Positions 1 to 9,355 of a stretch of DNA of 64,000 bases are shown piece after piece. The translations under genes were made by a program, and so were the position numbers. Source of the DNA: Oceanispirochaeta sp. M1. Its GTDB lineage: Bacteria > Spirochaetota > Spirochaetia > DSM-2461. The notes below the pieces were generated by a model that was not told where the DNA came from, did no database searches, and worked only from the letters and a program-made list of their open reading frames with translations. The stretch lies in assembly GCF_003346715.1 (NCBI RefSeq), contig NZ_QQPQ01000020.1:43319-107318 (forward strand), in the 5' to 3' direction. Positions within the stretch are counted from its first letter, which is position 1. The number at the start of each line of letters is the position of its first letter.

Positions 1-47
1 CCGAATGGCACATTTCAATAGTATTCGTTTACTCTTTTCTGTACTCT

Positions 48-76
48 TTGCAGTTTTTTGTTACAATTAGGATATT
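48..76 (+). promoter_or_regulatory. Possible sigma-70-type promoter for the FlgD-Ig/OmpA gene
   Basis: TTGCAG at 48-53 and GATATT at 71-76 are 17 bp apart and lie about 65 bp before the GTG start at 141. Two of six -10 positions are non-consensus, and TTGTGT (75-80) with TAGTAT (98-103) is an alternative pair, so this is only a plausible site. Confidence 0.3.
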
Positions 77-140
77 GTGTTGATATTAGGTTAAGATTAG
101 TATGTCTGATTTTAATATTGCAGCTGTACAGGAGTGAACT

Positions 141-3100
141 GTGAAGATTTCCATAAAGTTAAGTCTAATAATCCTTTTATTATTAATAATGCCATTCGGG
201 GCATTTGCAGAGTCCAGCGGTGAGCTGGCCTATCCTTTGTATTCCCCCCTGTTTCTGGGAGGCGGAGCCTCGGTGACAAATATGGATTCTCCACAGTCAG
301 CAGGTATCAATCCTGCCGCCTCGGGTAATTTCCAGAGAATCATTCTTGACCTGAACTATATAAATCTTGCAGGTTGGGATGATAACGGTATGGGACATGC
401 TATCAATACTGCCCTGGCTGTTCCATCAAAATATGGGGTGTTTACAGGAAATCTTCATTTTCTGACTACCGACGGTCTGGATGCTCCTGACATGGACTTC
501 GGAACATTCGGTTCCATGGATTTCGGATTCTCCAAAGAGATCTATAAAAATCTTTACACCGGATTTTCACTGTCCGGAGCCATCGGCTCAGGTATGGACT
601 GGGGCCTCGGTCTCAATCTTGGTGTGATTCATACACCCGGTACTATTGGTAAGTTCAAAAATTTCCGCTGGGGAGCATCCTTAAATAAACTGGGTAAGGG
701 ATATACCAACGGCGGCAGCTATCTTAATGCAATTCCCAATAACCTGACACTCCAGCTGGGAGCAGGTTTTGATATTATTGATAAAGAAAACTTCAACTGG
801 GCACTCAACTCAGATCTGGGATTCCCCACATTTACTGATATAAAATTTGAGCTGGGCCAGGTATTCACAATTCAGAAGAATCTTAAAATATTCACATCAT
901 CTTCTGTAATTCTATCTGATACAATCAACGGTAATTTTCAGACGATCATCCCATCTGTAGGACTTTCCTATAATTTTTCATTTAAACCAAAGGATAAAGA
1001 GCAGACCAGGCAGCAGACCAGTGAAGTGGAATTTCAGGCAGCTGGAGCCCCCCTCTATAATTCAGTAGGAGCCATCGGGGTGGGTGCAACAATTCCTTTC
1101 GGCATCAGAGATGCGAATCCTCCGGTTATCACACATGAGTACAAAGAGCCAATTTATATATCTCCCAATCTTAATGGTGTACAGGATGAACTTGATCTTC
1201 CCTATTTGGCAGAGGATGAGCGTTTTATTATGGGCTATACCTTCTCCATTTATGATGATGAGGGAACTCTTGTGAAAGTGTTTAACAACAAGGATGAGCG
1301 GCCTGAAAACGAAAGCTTCAAAAATATTTTTGACAGAATGTTTTCCGCCAAGGTCGGTACAACACTGCCGGAGACCTTCCGATGGGATGGTGTTATGGAC
1401 TCAGGAGAGATAGCTGCAGATGGAACATACAGTTTCAAGATGGCCTTCTGGGATGATAATGACAACCTGGCCGAATCAGAACTGATGATCCTTATTCTTG
1501 ATACCGTAGCCCCTGAAGTTACAGTTGTACAGGCTGACGGTCTTGATCTGATTTTCTCACCCGACGGTGATGGCAACAAGGACAGTCTGGGTATTAAACA
1601 GAGCGGTTCCGAGGAGCTGCTCTGGGAAGCTAAAATAGAGAATCAGAGCGCATCTGCTTTTAAAAATTACATCATAGAAAACGGATACCCTGCAGACTTT
1701 GTCTGGGACGGAAAAGATGATAATGAAAAGATTGTTCCCGACGGTGTTTACCGTTATTTTATTGAATCTACAGATCTGGCAGGAAACTATGGTTCCGGCA
1801 GTCTTGAGAATATACTTATCAATACAGAACAGCCCCCTGTCAATCTCACGATAAACAATGCATGGCTCAGCCCCGGGAATACTGAAGGAAGCGATAATGT
1901 AGTCTTTGGTCCGGATATTCCTGTTACTTCGGGGATTGTGGAGTGGGAACTACAGGTTCAGGACCTGACTGGACGTATGTTCTGGTCTTATAACAGCAGA
2001 CAACAGGGTGTACTCGAAGTACCCAAGTCCATCAACTATGACGGTGATGCCGGTGTGAACGGCAGCCTTGCTGAAGGAAAATATAGAGGATTCCTTACTA
2101 TTAAGTATCAGAACGGATATAACCCCGAAGCCTACTCACCTGCTTTTACTGTGGATACCACAGCACCTGTAGGTAAGGTCAGCGGTGATCTTGTTCTATC
2201 TCCCGACGGAGACGGGTTCAAGGATTCACTTACTCTCAGCCTTGAAACTTCAGAGGAGGATTACTGGGAAGGTTTTATCCGTGATGGAGATAATCAGATT
2301 GTACGTTCCTACTTCTGGAGAGGCAAAGCCGATCCCATACTGGTATGGGACGGAAGAGATCAGGACGGTCGTCCCGTTACCGACGGTAAATACAGTTTTA
2401 CATTGGAAGCCTATGATAAGGCCGGTAACCGCGGAATCTCTGCTCCCCACAGGTTCAGCCTGGATACAAGAGAAATGTCTGTACAGATAACAGTAAGTGA
2501 TGATGCATTCAGTCCCAATAATAACGGAACAAAGGATGAGGTCAGATTCTATACAATCATTGATAATCCTTCAGAGATTGAATCATGGACCCTTGATGTT
2601 CTTGCTGCAGCGGACAGTACTGTGGTGAAGAGCTGGAAGGGCAGCGGAGCCATAAAAGAATACTACAGCTGGATGGGTGAGTCTGAATCAGGAGCCAAGG
2701 CTGCTGATGGTTTTTATTCCGCCAGGCTTTCTGTTGTTTATGCAAAGGGTGACAGACCCGAGGCTGTCACAGGTGTGTTTGAGAAGGATACCGTTGCACC
2801 TGTACTTACAGTTGAAGCGGATAAGACTCTCTTTTCACCAGACGGTGACGGTTCCGGTGATTCTATTATGATCCGTCAGAGTACCAGCAAGGAAGCAGAA
2901 CTCACAGCAGTTATGATGAATGACAGCGGTGAAACAATAAGAACCTGGTTCTGGAGCGGTACTCCCGGAAACTTTGATTGGGACGGCACTGATGAAAACG
3001 GTAATATTGCGGCAGACGGAGTATATCACTACAAGCTGAGTACATCTGATGCGGCAGGGAACAGTGCAGAAAAGTCTCTGCGGAACATTGAAATTGATAC

Positions 3101-4148
3101 GGCTTCCACACCCGTTTATCTGACAGCGAAGAATGCTATTTTTTCACCTATGTCAGAGGAGTTCAGTATACAGAGCTTTACGGTACATGTAGGTAATACC
3201 AAGGGTATAGAGGGTTGGAATCTCGCTGTTAAAACAGCAGAAGGTCAGGCAGTCAGAACCATCAACGGAGAATCTTCTGTTCCCGAGCTTCTGGAGTGGG
3301 ACGGACGTGATGATGCCGGTAAACTTCTCGAAGGAAATTTTATCGGGGAACTGACAGTTCACTATAAGAAGGGAAACAGACCTCAGGCCAGGAGCCGTGA
3401 GTTTCTTGTGGATAATTCAGCCCCCTCAGTGGTTGTGGGGATCTCTCCCGTACCTTTCTCTCCGGATGATGATAATGTGTCCGATGAGTTGAAGATTGCT
3501 CTTACGGTTCAGGATCTGTCTCCCATCAGGGACTGGCAGATGACCATCAAGGATCCTAAAGGTAACGATTTTATCAGCTTCGGCGGTAGAGGAAGACCTT
3601 CCGAGAGAATTATCTGGGATGGAAGATCACGTCAGGGTGAACTGGTACAGTCTGCAGAAGATTACCCCTATGAGATCAGAGTAACAGACTTCCTGGGTCA
3701 CTCAACAGTTGAATCAGGTAAGATACCCGTAGATATCCTTGTAATCAGAGATGGTAACCGACTAAAGGTTCAAATATCCAATATAACCTTCCAGCCCTAT
3801 AAGGCCAGCCTTGTTGCATCGGGTGAACAGGGTGACAAAAACCAGGAGATTCTGAAACGTCTTGCGGAAGTCCTTAAAAAGTACGGTTCTTACAAGATCC
3901 TGGTTGAAGGCCATGCGGTGAGCGAGTATTATGACAATCCTGTCAGGGCAGCCCGGGAAGAGAAAGAAGAGCTTCAGCCACTTTCCCTTTCCAGAGCAGC
4001 CGTAGTCAAGGAATCCCTGAGTAAACTTGGGATTCAGGACAGCAGGATGGATGTCGCCGGTAAGGGCGGCACGGATCCCATCGTTCCCCACAGTGATCTG
4101 GAGAATAGATGGAAAAACAGGAGAGTGGAATTTATCCTCATTAAATAA
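141..4148 (+). CDS. Exported FlgD-Ig repeat protein with C-terminal OmpA-like domain
   Basis: A 1335-aa exported protein. It starts at a GTG with AGGAG six bases upstream and has a signal peptide (about residues 1-23). Residues 25-320 look like an outer-membrane beta-barrel (alternating aromatic/glycine strands). From about 340 to 1200 there are roughly eight repeats of 100-110 residues. Most open with an x-SP-DGDG-x-x-D motif (near 472, 687, 898; variants near 340, 790, 1107) and continue with WDG, DG-x-Y and D-x-AGN motifs, typical of FlgD Ig-like domains. The last 120 residues carry an OmpA-type peptidoglycan-binding signature (VEGHA, LS-x-SRA, G-x-GG, NRRVEF). Inference: an envelope-spanning or surface protein tethered to peptidoglycan. 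The stop overlaps the start of rlmKL by one base. Confidence 0.75.
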   Translation: MKISIKLSLIILLLLIMPFGAFAESSGELAYPLYSPLFLGGGASVTNMDSPQSAGINPAASGNFQRIILDLNYINLAGWDDNGMGHAINTALAVPSKYGVFTGNLHFLTTDGLDAPDMDFGTFGSMDFGFSKEIYKNLYTGFSLSGAIGSGMDWGLGLNLGVIHTPGTIGKFKNFRWGASLNKLGKGYTNGGSYLNAIPNNLTLQLGAGFDIIDKENFNWALNSDLGFPTFTDIKFELGQVFTIQKNLKIFTSSSVILSDTINGNFQTIIPSVGLSYNFSFKPKDKEQTRQQTSEVEFQAAGAPLYNSVGAIGVGATIPFGIRDANPPVITHEYKEPIYISPNLNGVQDELDLPYLAEDERFIMGYTFSIYDDEGTLVKVFNNKDERPENESFKNIFDRMFSAKVGTTLPETFRWDGVMDSGEIAADGTYSFKMAFWDDNDNLAESELMILILDTVAPEVTVVQADGLDLIFSPDGDGNKDSLGIKQSGSEELLWEAKIENQSASAFKNYIIENGYPADFVWDGKDDNEKIVPDGVYRYFIESTDLAGNYGSGSLENILINTEQPPVNLTINNAWLSPGNTEGSDNVVFGPDIPVTSGIVEWELQVQDLTGRMFWSYNSRQQGVLEVPKSINYDGDAGVNGSLAEGKYRGFLTIKYQNGYNPEAYSPAFTVDTTAPVGKVSGDLVLSPDGDGFKDSLTLSLETSEEDYWEGFIRDGDNQIVRSYFWRGKADPILVWDGRDQDGRPVTDGKYSFTLEAYDKAGNRGISAPHRFSLDTREMSVQITVSDDAFSPNNNGTKDEVRFYTIIDNPSEIESWTLDVLAAADSTVVKSWKGSGAIKEYYSWMGESESGAKAADGFYSARLSVVYAKGDRPEAVTGVFEKDTVAPVLTVEADKTLFSPDGDGSGDSIMIRQSTSKEAELTAVMMNDSGETIRTWFWSGTPGNFDWDGTDENGNIAADGVYHYKLSTSDAAGNSAEKSLRNIEIDTASTPVYLTAKNAIFSPMSEEFSIQSFTVHVGNTKGIEGWNLAVKTAEGQAVRTINGESSVPELLEWDGRDDAGKLLEGNFIGELTVHYKKGNRPQARSREFLVDNSAPSVVVGISPVPFSPDDDNVSDELKIALTVQDLSPIRDWQMTIKDPKGNDFISFGGRGRPSERIIWDGRSRQGELVQSAEDYPYEIRVTDFLGHSTVESGKIPVDILVIRDGNRLKVQISNITFQPYKASLVASGEQGDKNQEILKRLAEVLKKYGSYKILVEGHAVSEYYDNPVRAAREEKEELQPLSLSRAAVVKESLSKLGIQDSRMDVAGKGGTDPIVPHSDLENRWKNRRVEFILIK

Positions 4149-6328
4149 TGAAAACATATAAACTATTTGCCGCCTGTCCGGTGTATCTGGAAGACCTTCT
4201 TGAAGAGGAGGTTCTGGCACTGGGCGGGACAATCGATAAGAGAACAAGGGGAGGGCTCTCCTTTACGGCCTCCCTGGAGTTTCTCTATGAATTCTCTCTG
4301 AAGACCAGAATCGCCGGGCATCTGTTGCTGCGTCTGCATGAATTTGAAATTGACGGTCTTGACGCTATTACTGCGGGGGCTGCCGCGTTTCCATGGGACA
4401 GTATAATGAGGGAGGATGGAACATTTTCCTGCCGTTCAACTCTGAAAAGAAGCAAGATGAACCAGAAAATGGTCGCCCTGAAACTTAAGGACGGAATTGC
4501 CGACTTCTGGCGAGATAAAACTGGAAGCCGTCCTGATGTAGACAGAGAAAACCCTGATTATAACTTTCAGATTCATGTGCAGGAAGATAATTCAGCCGAA
4601 CTCTACCTCGATCTCTCTGGAGACAGTCTTTCAAACCGGGGATACCGTCTGGATACAGCAAAGGCGGCTCTTCGTGAGAATACTGCTGCGGCTCTGCTGC
4701 TGCGTGCCGGATGGAAAGAGATGAGCAGTGAAGGCTCTATATTTCTGGACCCCATGTGTGGCAGTGGTACCATCCTGGTTGAAGCAGCTATGATCGCTGG
4801 TGGATTACCAGCTCAGCTTCATCGAAATCATTACGGATTTCTCCACTGGACAGAGCATGACCAGGATCTCTGGGAAGAGTGTATGGATCGTGCAGAACAG
4901 GAGTGGAAGGCAGGCCTTGAAAAACTCCCTCGGATTTTTGGATACGACAATGACCGTCATGCTATTGCCGCTGCAACAGAGAATATAAAAAGAGCCGGAC
5001 TTGAAAAGTATATCCATGTAGAGAAACAGGAGCTATCAGATTTTCATTTCACAGAGGCTATGACGAAATCCCCCAGGGGACTCTTATTAACAAACCCTCC
5101 CTATGGTCATAGGATTGGTGATAAAGGGGCTCTCTATTCTCTCTACCGTGAACTGGGAGAGCTTGTTAAAAAAGAGGAGTTCAGCAATTGGCAGTTGACT
5201 GTAATCTCCGATGAAAAACCTCTAATCAAGTCCATAGGACTACGAAGCACCCGTGAAAATAAAGTGATGAACGGTCCTCTTTCCTGCTTTCTGGTACACT
5301 ATGATCTTTTCAGTCATACAGAGAAAAAAGATAATTCTAAGACTGAACGCCTTCCTGTCTCTGAAATGGAGTGGTCTGATGAGGGTCGTCAATTCTTAAA
5401 CCGCCTTTCAAAGAGAAGAAAACACCTTAAAAAATGGATGAAGCGTGAAGATGTAAGTTGTTATAGAGTCTATGACGCTGACCTTCCTAACTTTAATTTT
5501 GCCATTGATGTATACGAAGATAAATGGATTCATGTGCAGGAGTATAAACCGCCCCTTAGAGTTGATGAGGTGAAAGCCCAAAAGAGAGTCAGTGAAAGTT
5601 TAAAGATTCTCAGTGCACTCTTTGAAATACCAAAGCATCAGATATATCTAAAGCAGAAACACCGTCAGATCGGAAAGGAAAAGTATAGTACGCCTGAACC
5701 TAGAGGGGAACGTTTCCTTATAAAAGAATGGAATAAAAGAGTCTGGGTAAATTTTGCTGATTATCAAGATACAGGAATTTTTCTGGAACATAGGAATATC
5801 CGTCGTTGGTTGTTAGAGAACAGCAAGGAAAAATCTGTACTTAATCTTTTTTCCTATAGCTGTACTGCTAGTCTTATGGCTGCAGCTGGAGGAGCATCTA
5901 AAATTGTATCTGTAGAAAATTACAGGTCTTCTCTAAGCTGGGGAAAGGATAACTTCACTCTTAATAAACTGGAACCAGAAGATTATAAATTTGAAAAATC
6001 AGACAGCTTTGAGTATTTGAGAAACAATAAAGAATATTACGATATAATTTATTTGAATCCACCAAACTCTTTTAACAAAAAATCCAGAAACTCTGAATTT
6101 GATTTACAAAACGATCACGCAGGATTGATTCATCTTTGTATGAAGAGATTGAGACACGGTGGAGTTCTTATATTTTCAAATAATTACAGACAGTTTGTTA
6201 TGGATAAGGTTCTGGAGGAGGAATATACAATTGAAGAGCAGAGTTCCTGGACCGTCTCTGACGATTTTCAGGGAAAGAAAAACGGCCACCGCTGCTGGTT
6301 TATCCGCGGAGCCGAAGTAAAAGAATAA
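4148..6328 (+). CDS. rlmL: Bifunctional 23S rRNA methyltransferase RlmKL
   Basis: 726 aa, close to the roughly 700 aa of the fused enterobacterial enzyme that makes m2G2445 and m7G2069 in 23S rRNA. The N-terminus has a THUMP-type RNA-binding region. The first methyltransferase has the SAM motif DPMCGSGT (near 203) and the catalytic NPPYG (near 317). After a linker, a second Rossmann methyltransferase shows a QDTGIFLEHR motif, the SAM loop NLFSYSCTASL (near 570) and NPPNSF (near 638), as in the RlmK half. The start ATG overlaps the preceding stop by one base, so translation is probably coupled. Nothing suggests truncation. Cytoplasmic; acts on 23S rRNA or assembling 50S particles. Confidence 0.88.
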   Translation: MKTYKLFAACPVYLEDLLEEEVLALGGTIDKRTRGGLSFTASLEFLYEFSLKTRIAGHLLLRLHEFEIDGLDAITAGAAAFPWDSIMREDGTFSCRSTLKRSKMNQKMVALKLKDGIADFWRDKTGSRPDVDRENPDYNFQIHVQEDNSAELYLDLSGDSLSNRGYRLDTAKAALRENTAAALLLRAGWKEMSSEGSIFLDPMCGSGTILVEAAMIAGGLPAQLHRNHYGFLHWTEHDQDLWEECMDRAEQEWKAGLEKLPRIFGYDNDRHAIAAATENIKRAGLEKYIHVEKQELSDFHFTEAMTKSPRGLLLTNPPYGHRIGDKGALYSLYRELGELVKKEEFSNWQLTVISDEKPLIKSIGLRSTRENKVMNGPLSCFLVHYDLFSHTEKKDNSKTERLPVSEMEWSDEGRQFLNRLSKRRKHLKKWMKREDVSCYRVYDADLPNFNFAIDVYEDKWIHVQEYKPPLRVDEVKAQKRVSESLKILSALFEIPKHQIYLKQKHRQIGKEKYSTPEPRGERFLIKEWNKRVWVNFADYQDTGIFLEHRNIRRWLLENSKEKSVLNLFSYSCTASLMAAAGGASKIVSVENYRSSLSWGKDNFTLNKLEPEDYKFEKSDSFEYLRNNKEYYDIIYLNPPNSFNKKSRNSEFDLQNDHAGLIHLCMKRLRHGGVLIFSNNYRQFVMDKVLEEEYTIEEQSSWTVSDDFQGKKNGHRCWFIRGAEVKE

Positions 6329-6355
6329 TCGTTGTATAAGTAAACATCTAAGTAT

Positions 6356-6502
6356 ATGATGATTAGTATGTTCTGGAGACGTATTATTTCAGCATTGATG
6401 CTCGGTGTAGGTGTAGCTCTGGTTTTAAGAAACCTGATGAATCTGGTTTCTCAGATCAGAGAGAAAAAGCGGAAAGAGGACGAAGATGCCGGAAGCAAAT
6501 GA
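6356..6502 (+). CDS. Small single-span membrane protein, 48 aa
   Basis: A short ORF of 48 codons with one hydrophobic segment (about residues 10-30, rich in Leu, Val, Gly and Ala) between basic residues, followed by a strongly charged tail (KKRKEDEDAG). It ends 17 bases inside the next gene, which starts at 6486, suggesting translational coupling. Starts at Met1, Met2 or Met5 are all possible. No homologue is recognised. The composition is that of a small inner-membrane peptide, perhaps an anchor for the larger downstream protein (inference). Confidence 0.5.
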   Translation: MMISMFWRRIISALMLGVGVALVLRNLMNLVSQIREKKRKEDEDAGSK

Positions 6503-8270
6503 AAATGCAGAAGTTCAGGAAACAAAGGAACTTCCTTCTGTATTTCAAATGGATCTGCCCAAAAGAGAGGAATTCCTTTCTCAGGTAGGCAGTTTTACAC
6601 AGGAACAGAGAAGGATATTTCACAGAATCTGTGATTTTTTTGATCCGTCTCTGGACTATAATCGCTTCGTTCTGCATGCCGGAAAAGATATCCTTTTTGC
6701 GAATAATCAGATTGAAATCCTGATGAAAAAGATTAAGAACGCCCATTATGGACTTCTTAAGTTTCAGGTCGTGGACGGGGAACTCAAGCCCAATAGAATA
6801 GTTATTACAAACAGAGACTCCATTGAGTTCTATACAAGTCTCATAGATGATGAAATTCAGAGAAATCTTCTGGATGAAAGCAAGCCCTTTCTTGCGATGG
6901 AGGAGCTGGAGGAACAGAACCTTACAGTTCCCTTTGATTTTGTAGATTCAATCGGCCCCGAGGTATTGAGTCCGGCCTTTATCAAGAAAAATAAGGAAGT
7001 TGCAAAAATCTACTCTATGAAACTGAAAACAGGTGCAACCCTGATAATAGCATCAGGGGGACTTGAATCACTTGTGACCCAGAGTCAGATAAGAATCAGG
7101 GGATATCTTAAAAACACATCCTTCATCTCAATAGTTTCCCGATTTATGGGAATAAAAATTTCTGATATTCAGAAAAAAATGAGCGGAAAGGATCCCCGGT
7201 TCTGGCAGGGACTTTCAACCAAGGTACTTCAGAACCGTGAAGACCTGCAGCTTAGACTGAAACATCTGGAAGCCTCTCTGTTTCAGGCCAGTGAAATACT
7301 TCATCATTATTATATGAATTCAGCTTCTGAAGAAGCGAATGAACGTAAGGAGAATGCAGCCCGGGATGCGGCTCTGGAAGAGTTGTGTATGGAGATTCTG
7401 AGAAAAGAAAATTTCATTGTATCAGAAGAAGAACTGAACAAGATGATCAAGCCCCTGGCCAAAAAGTGGGAAGGTTTCAGGGATCTGTTTTTTGAACGCT
7501 CAGTAAAAGTCACAACCAAGGTGGGACTCCCTCCCATACTGGGAATCAATGGTCATTATATCCACCGGGATCATGTATATCCCTATTTCAGATCTGAGCT
7601 TTCCATGCAGGGCAGGGAGCTCAGATCACACTACATTCAGTTAATGGAGCGGATGCTTCGTACAGGTAATAAGGATAGAATCACAACTTTTTATACAAGG
7701 GAAACATTTAACGATGATATCATTGATATGATACGCATTGAATCTCCTGTATTGGCTGAGTTACTGAAGAAACCCCGTATCATCTCTGAGGCCATAGTTC
7801 ATTATTTTAAAAATCTTAAAAAGGTCCGGGATGTAAGCAAAATCAAGGATTTTATGAATAATTTCTTTGATAAGGGTGTGATCAAGTTCAAGGAGCCAGA
7901 CCATCTGCTGGATCTTTACCTGCTGGAGATATTTGAAGAGGCCTATAGATTTCTCTCATGGTGGAGAAAGCTTTTTCTACGTCTCTCCGGAAAGAGGGAC
8001 GGTTTTCATAGTCAGTACTCAGGATTAGGTGACAGAGACTTACCGGACAATGCTCTTCCAAATAAAAAAAAGGCAGAGGGCAGAAATTCGGGGGCACAGT
8101 CTTCGGGCAGTCGATACACAGCCGAACCTTTAAGCAGAAGAAGAGACAGCTCGAAAACCACTGCCGGCAGAAGGCGGCACACTCCACCGATTAATTCCAA
8201 GCAGTATAATCTGAAACAGCGCAATAGAGCCTGGACAGAATTTGAAGATGCCTTTGGCAGAAAGAATTGA
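6486..8270 (+). CDS. Unrecognised 594-aa cytoplasmic protein
   Basis: I do not recognise this protein. It has no signal peptide or membrane span. Residues 1-480 are a mixed, mostly helical domain with several charged coiled segments (for example near 255-315). The last 100 residues are a low-complexity basic and serine-rich tail (many K, R, S, G, N). It follows and overlaps a 48-aa membrane peptide and precedes the Hpt/chemotaxis block by 43 bp. The complete frame and regular codon use support a real gene. A lineage-restricted spirochaete protein is my guess. Confidence 0.7.
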   Translation: MPEANENAEVQETKELPSVFQMDLPKREEFLSQVGSFTQEQRRIFHRICDFFDPSLDYNRFVLHAGKDILFANNQIEILMKKIKNAHYGLLKFQVVDGELKPNRIVITNRDSIEFYTSLIDDEIQRNLLDESKPFLAMEELEEQNLTVPFDFVDSIGPEVLSPAFIKKNKEVAKIYSMKLKTGATLIIASGGLESLVTQSQIRIRGYLKNTSFISIVSRFMGIKISDIQKKMSGKDPRFWQGLSTKVLQNREDLQLRLKHLEASLFQASEILHHYYMNSASEEANERKENAARDAALEELCMEILRKENFIVSEEELNKMIKPLAKKWEGFRDLFFERSVKVTTKVGLPPILGINGHYIHRDHVYPYFRSELSMQGRELRSHYIQLMERMLRTGNKDRITTFYTRETFNDDIIDMIRIESPVLAELLKKPRIISEAIVHYFKNLKKVRDVSKIKDFMNNFFDKGVIKFKEPDHLLDLYLLEIFEEAYRFLSWWRKLFLRLSGKRDGFHSQYSGLGDRDLPDNALPNKKKAEGRNSGAQSSGSRYTAEPLSRRRDSSKTTAGRRRHTPPINSKQYNLKQRNRAWTEFEDAFGRKN

Positions 8271-8313
8271 TAATTAAAGAGCAATTCAAAAAATCCTGAA
8301 TTATACTTATAGA

Positions 8314-8673
8314 ATGAGACTGATTAAAAATTTCAACACAAAAAGCCTTCTCCATTTTACAGAGGATGACAGGGTGTTATCTGCACAGCTCCTATCAATG
8401 GCCCTGAAGGATATACCCGGGTTTTTTTCCAGCGCCAGTGATCTTATCAGGAAAAAACGGTATCATGAAGCAGCTGTCTGGATTCATAAAATTAAAGGAA
8501 TCGCCGGTACAGTAGGGGCCGAACTACTCTATGACTTGTGTCTCTCCACAGAAGAAATATTGAAGGAATCAAATCCAGCCACAGACAGCGATAAGCTGAT
8601 CAGTACAATGGCAGAATCAATCGATGAATTCTGCAGGAACAGCGACGTACAGGAATGGGTCTCTGATGTATAA
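8314..8673 (+). CDS. Hpt-domain phosphotransfer protein
   Basis: A 119-aa stand-alone histidine phosphotransfer domain: a four-helix bundle with the phosphorylatable His at residue 58 in the motif WIHKIKGIAG (the expected H-x-x-K-G pattern). It would pass phosphate between a hybrid kinase or CheA and response regulators. It is the first gene of the chemotaxis block and its end overlaps the start of cheD by 8 bp, so it is very probably cotranscribed. The partner kinase is not identifiable from sequence; CheA and the two CheY proteins downstream are candidates. Confidence 0.8.
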   Translation: MRLIKNFNTKSLLHFTEDDRVLSAQLLSMALKDIPGFFSSASDLIRKKRYHEAAVWIHKIKGIAGTVGAELLYDLCLSTEEILKESNPATDSDKLISTMAESIDEFCRNSDVQEWVSDV

Positions 8674-9256
8674 CGTTAAGAATATTAAATTCAATAAGAA
8701 AGAGGTTATTCTCCATCCCGGTGATTATTTCTGCAGCGATGAAGATATCGTGATGTCGACAATTCTAGGTTCCTGTATCTCTGTAGTTCTCTACGATGAA
8801 TCCAAACACCAGGGTGGTTTAAATCACTTCCTTCTCCCCCGGATAGGGAAATCTACTCAACTTAATATCATTGAGGAAAAAAGTGCCCGCTACGGCGTGC
8901 ATGCCATGGAAGTCCTCATAAATGATATTATGAAAATGGGATCACAAAAATCGGCTTTAAAGGCAAAGGTCTTTGGAGGTGCATCAATGTTCGGGCCCAT
9001 GAATAAAGACAATGGTGTGGGATATATCAACACCCAGTTTGCGCTTCAATTTCTGGCAAAAGAGGGTATACCCATCATTGCATCGAATACAGGAGAAGAT
9101 GTGGGCAGGAAAATCTTTTTTTTTCCGAAAACCGGCAAGATTCTGTTGCGTAAGATTCATTCAAGGACAAAGATAAGGGAAATCAAAAAGCAGGATGAGG
9201 GTCTTCGAGAGACAATTCTTAAAAAACCTGTTGGAGATAAAATCGTACTGTTTTAA
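8666..9256 (+). CDS. cheD: Chemoreceptor glutamine deamidase CheD
   Basis: 196 aa from the ATG at 8666. CheD deamidates specific glutamines in chemoreceptors and in many bacteria binds CheC or CheX. Family motifs are clear: LHPGDYF at the N-terminus, GSCISVVLYD containing the catalytic Cys, GLNHFLLPR with the catalytic His, then YG-x-HAMEVLIN and VFGGASMF. The frame opens further upstream (8624), but that start would overlap the Hpt gene by 50 bp without a ribosome-binding site, so 8666 is preferred. No CheC or CheX gene is visible in this window. Confidence 0.9.
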   Translation: MYNVKNIKFNKKEVILHPGDYFCSDEDIVMSTILGSCISVVLYDESKHQGGLNHFLLPRIGKSTQLNIIEEKSARYGVHAMEVLINDIMKMGSQKSALKAKVFGGASMFGPMNKDNGVGYINTQFALQFLAKEGIPIIASNTGEDVGRKIFFFPKTGKILLRKIHSRTKIREIKKQDEGLRETILKKPVGDKIVLF

Positions 9257-9286
9257 GCTTCTAATATTATAAGTTTAATAACGATT

Positions 9287-9312
9287 TAGAAAATATGTGG
9301 AATTGGCGATGA
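9287..9312 (+). promoter_or_regulatory. Weak sigma-28-like promoter upstream of cheW
   Basis: TAGA at 9287-9290 and GGCGATGA at 9305-9312 resemble the flagellar sigma-28 pattern (TAAA, about 15 bp, GCCGATAA) with two mismatches in the -10 and one in the -35, and spacing of 14. The gap between cheD and cheW (99 bp) is the only sizeable one in the chemotaxis block, so some promoter here is likely. The assignment to sigma-28 is tentative. Confidence 0.3.
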
Positions 9313-9355
9313 GAAAATGATAGAATTAAATTAACCTTCATCAAGGAGATGTTTT

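Noticed and set aside
8624..8665. Longer N-terminus for CheD
   Set aside because: It would overlap Hpt by 50 bp and lacks a ribosome-binding site.
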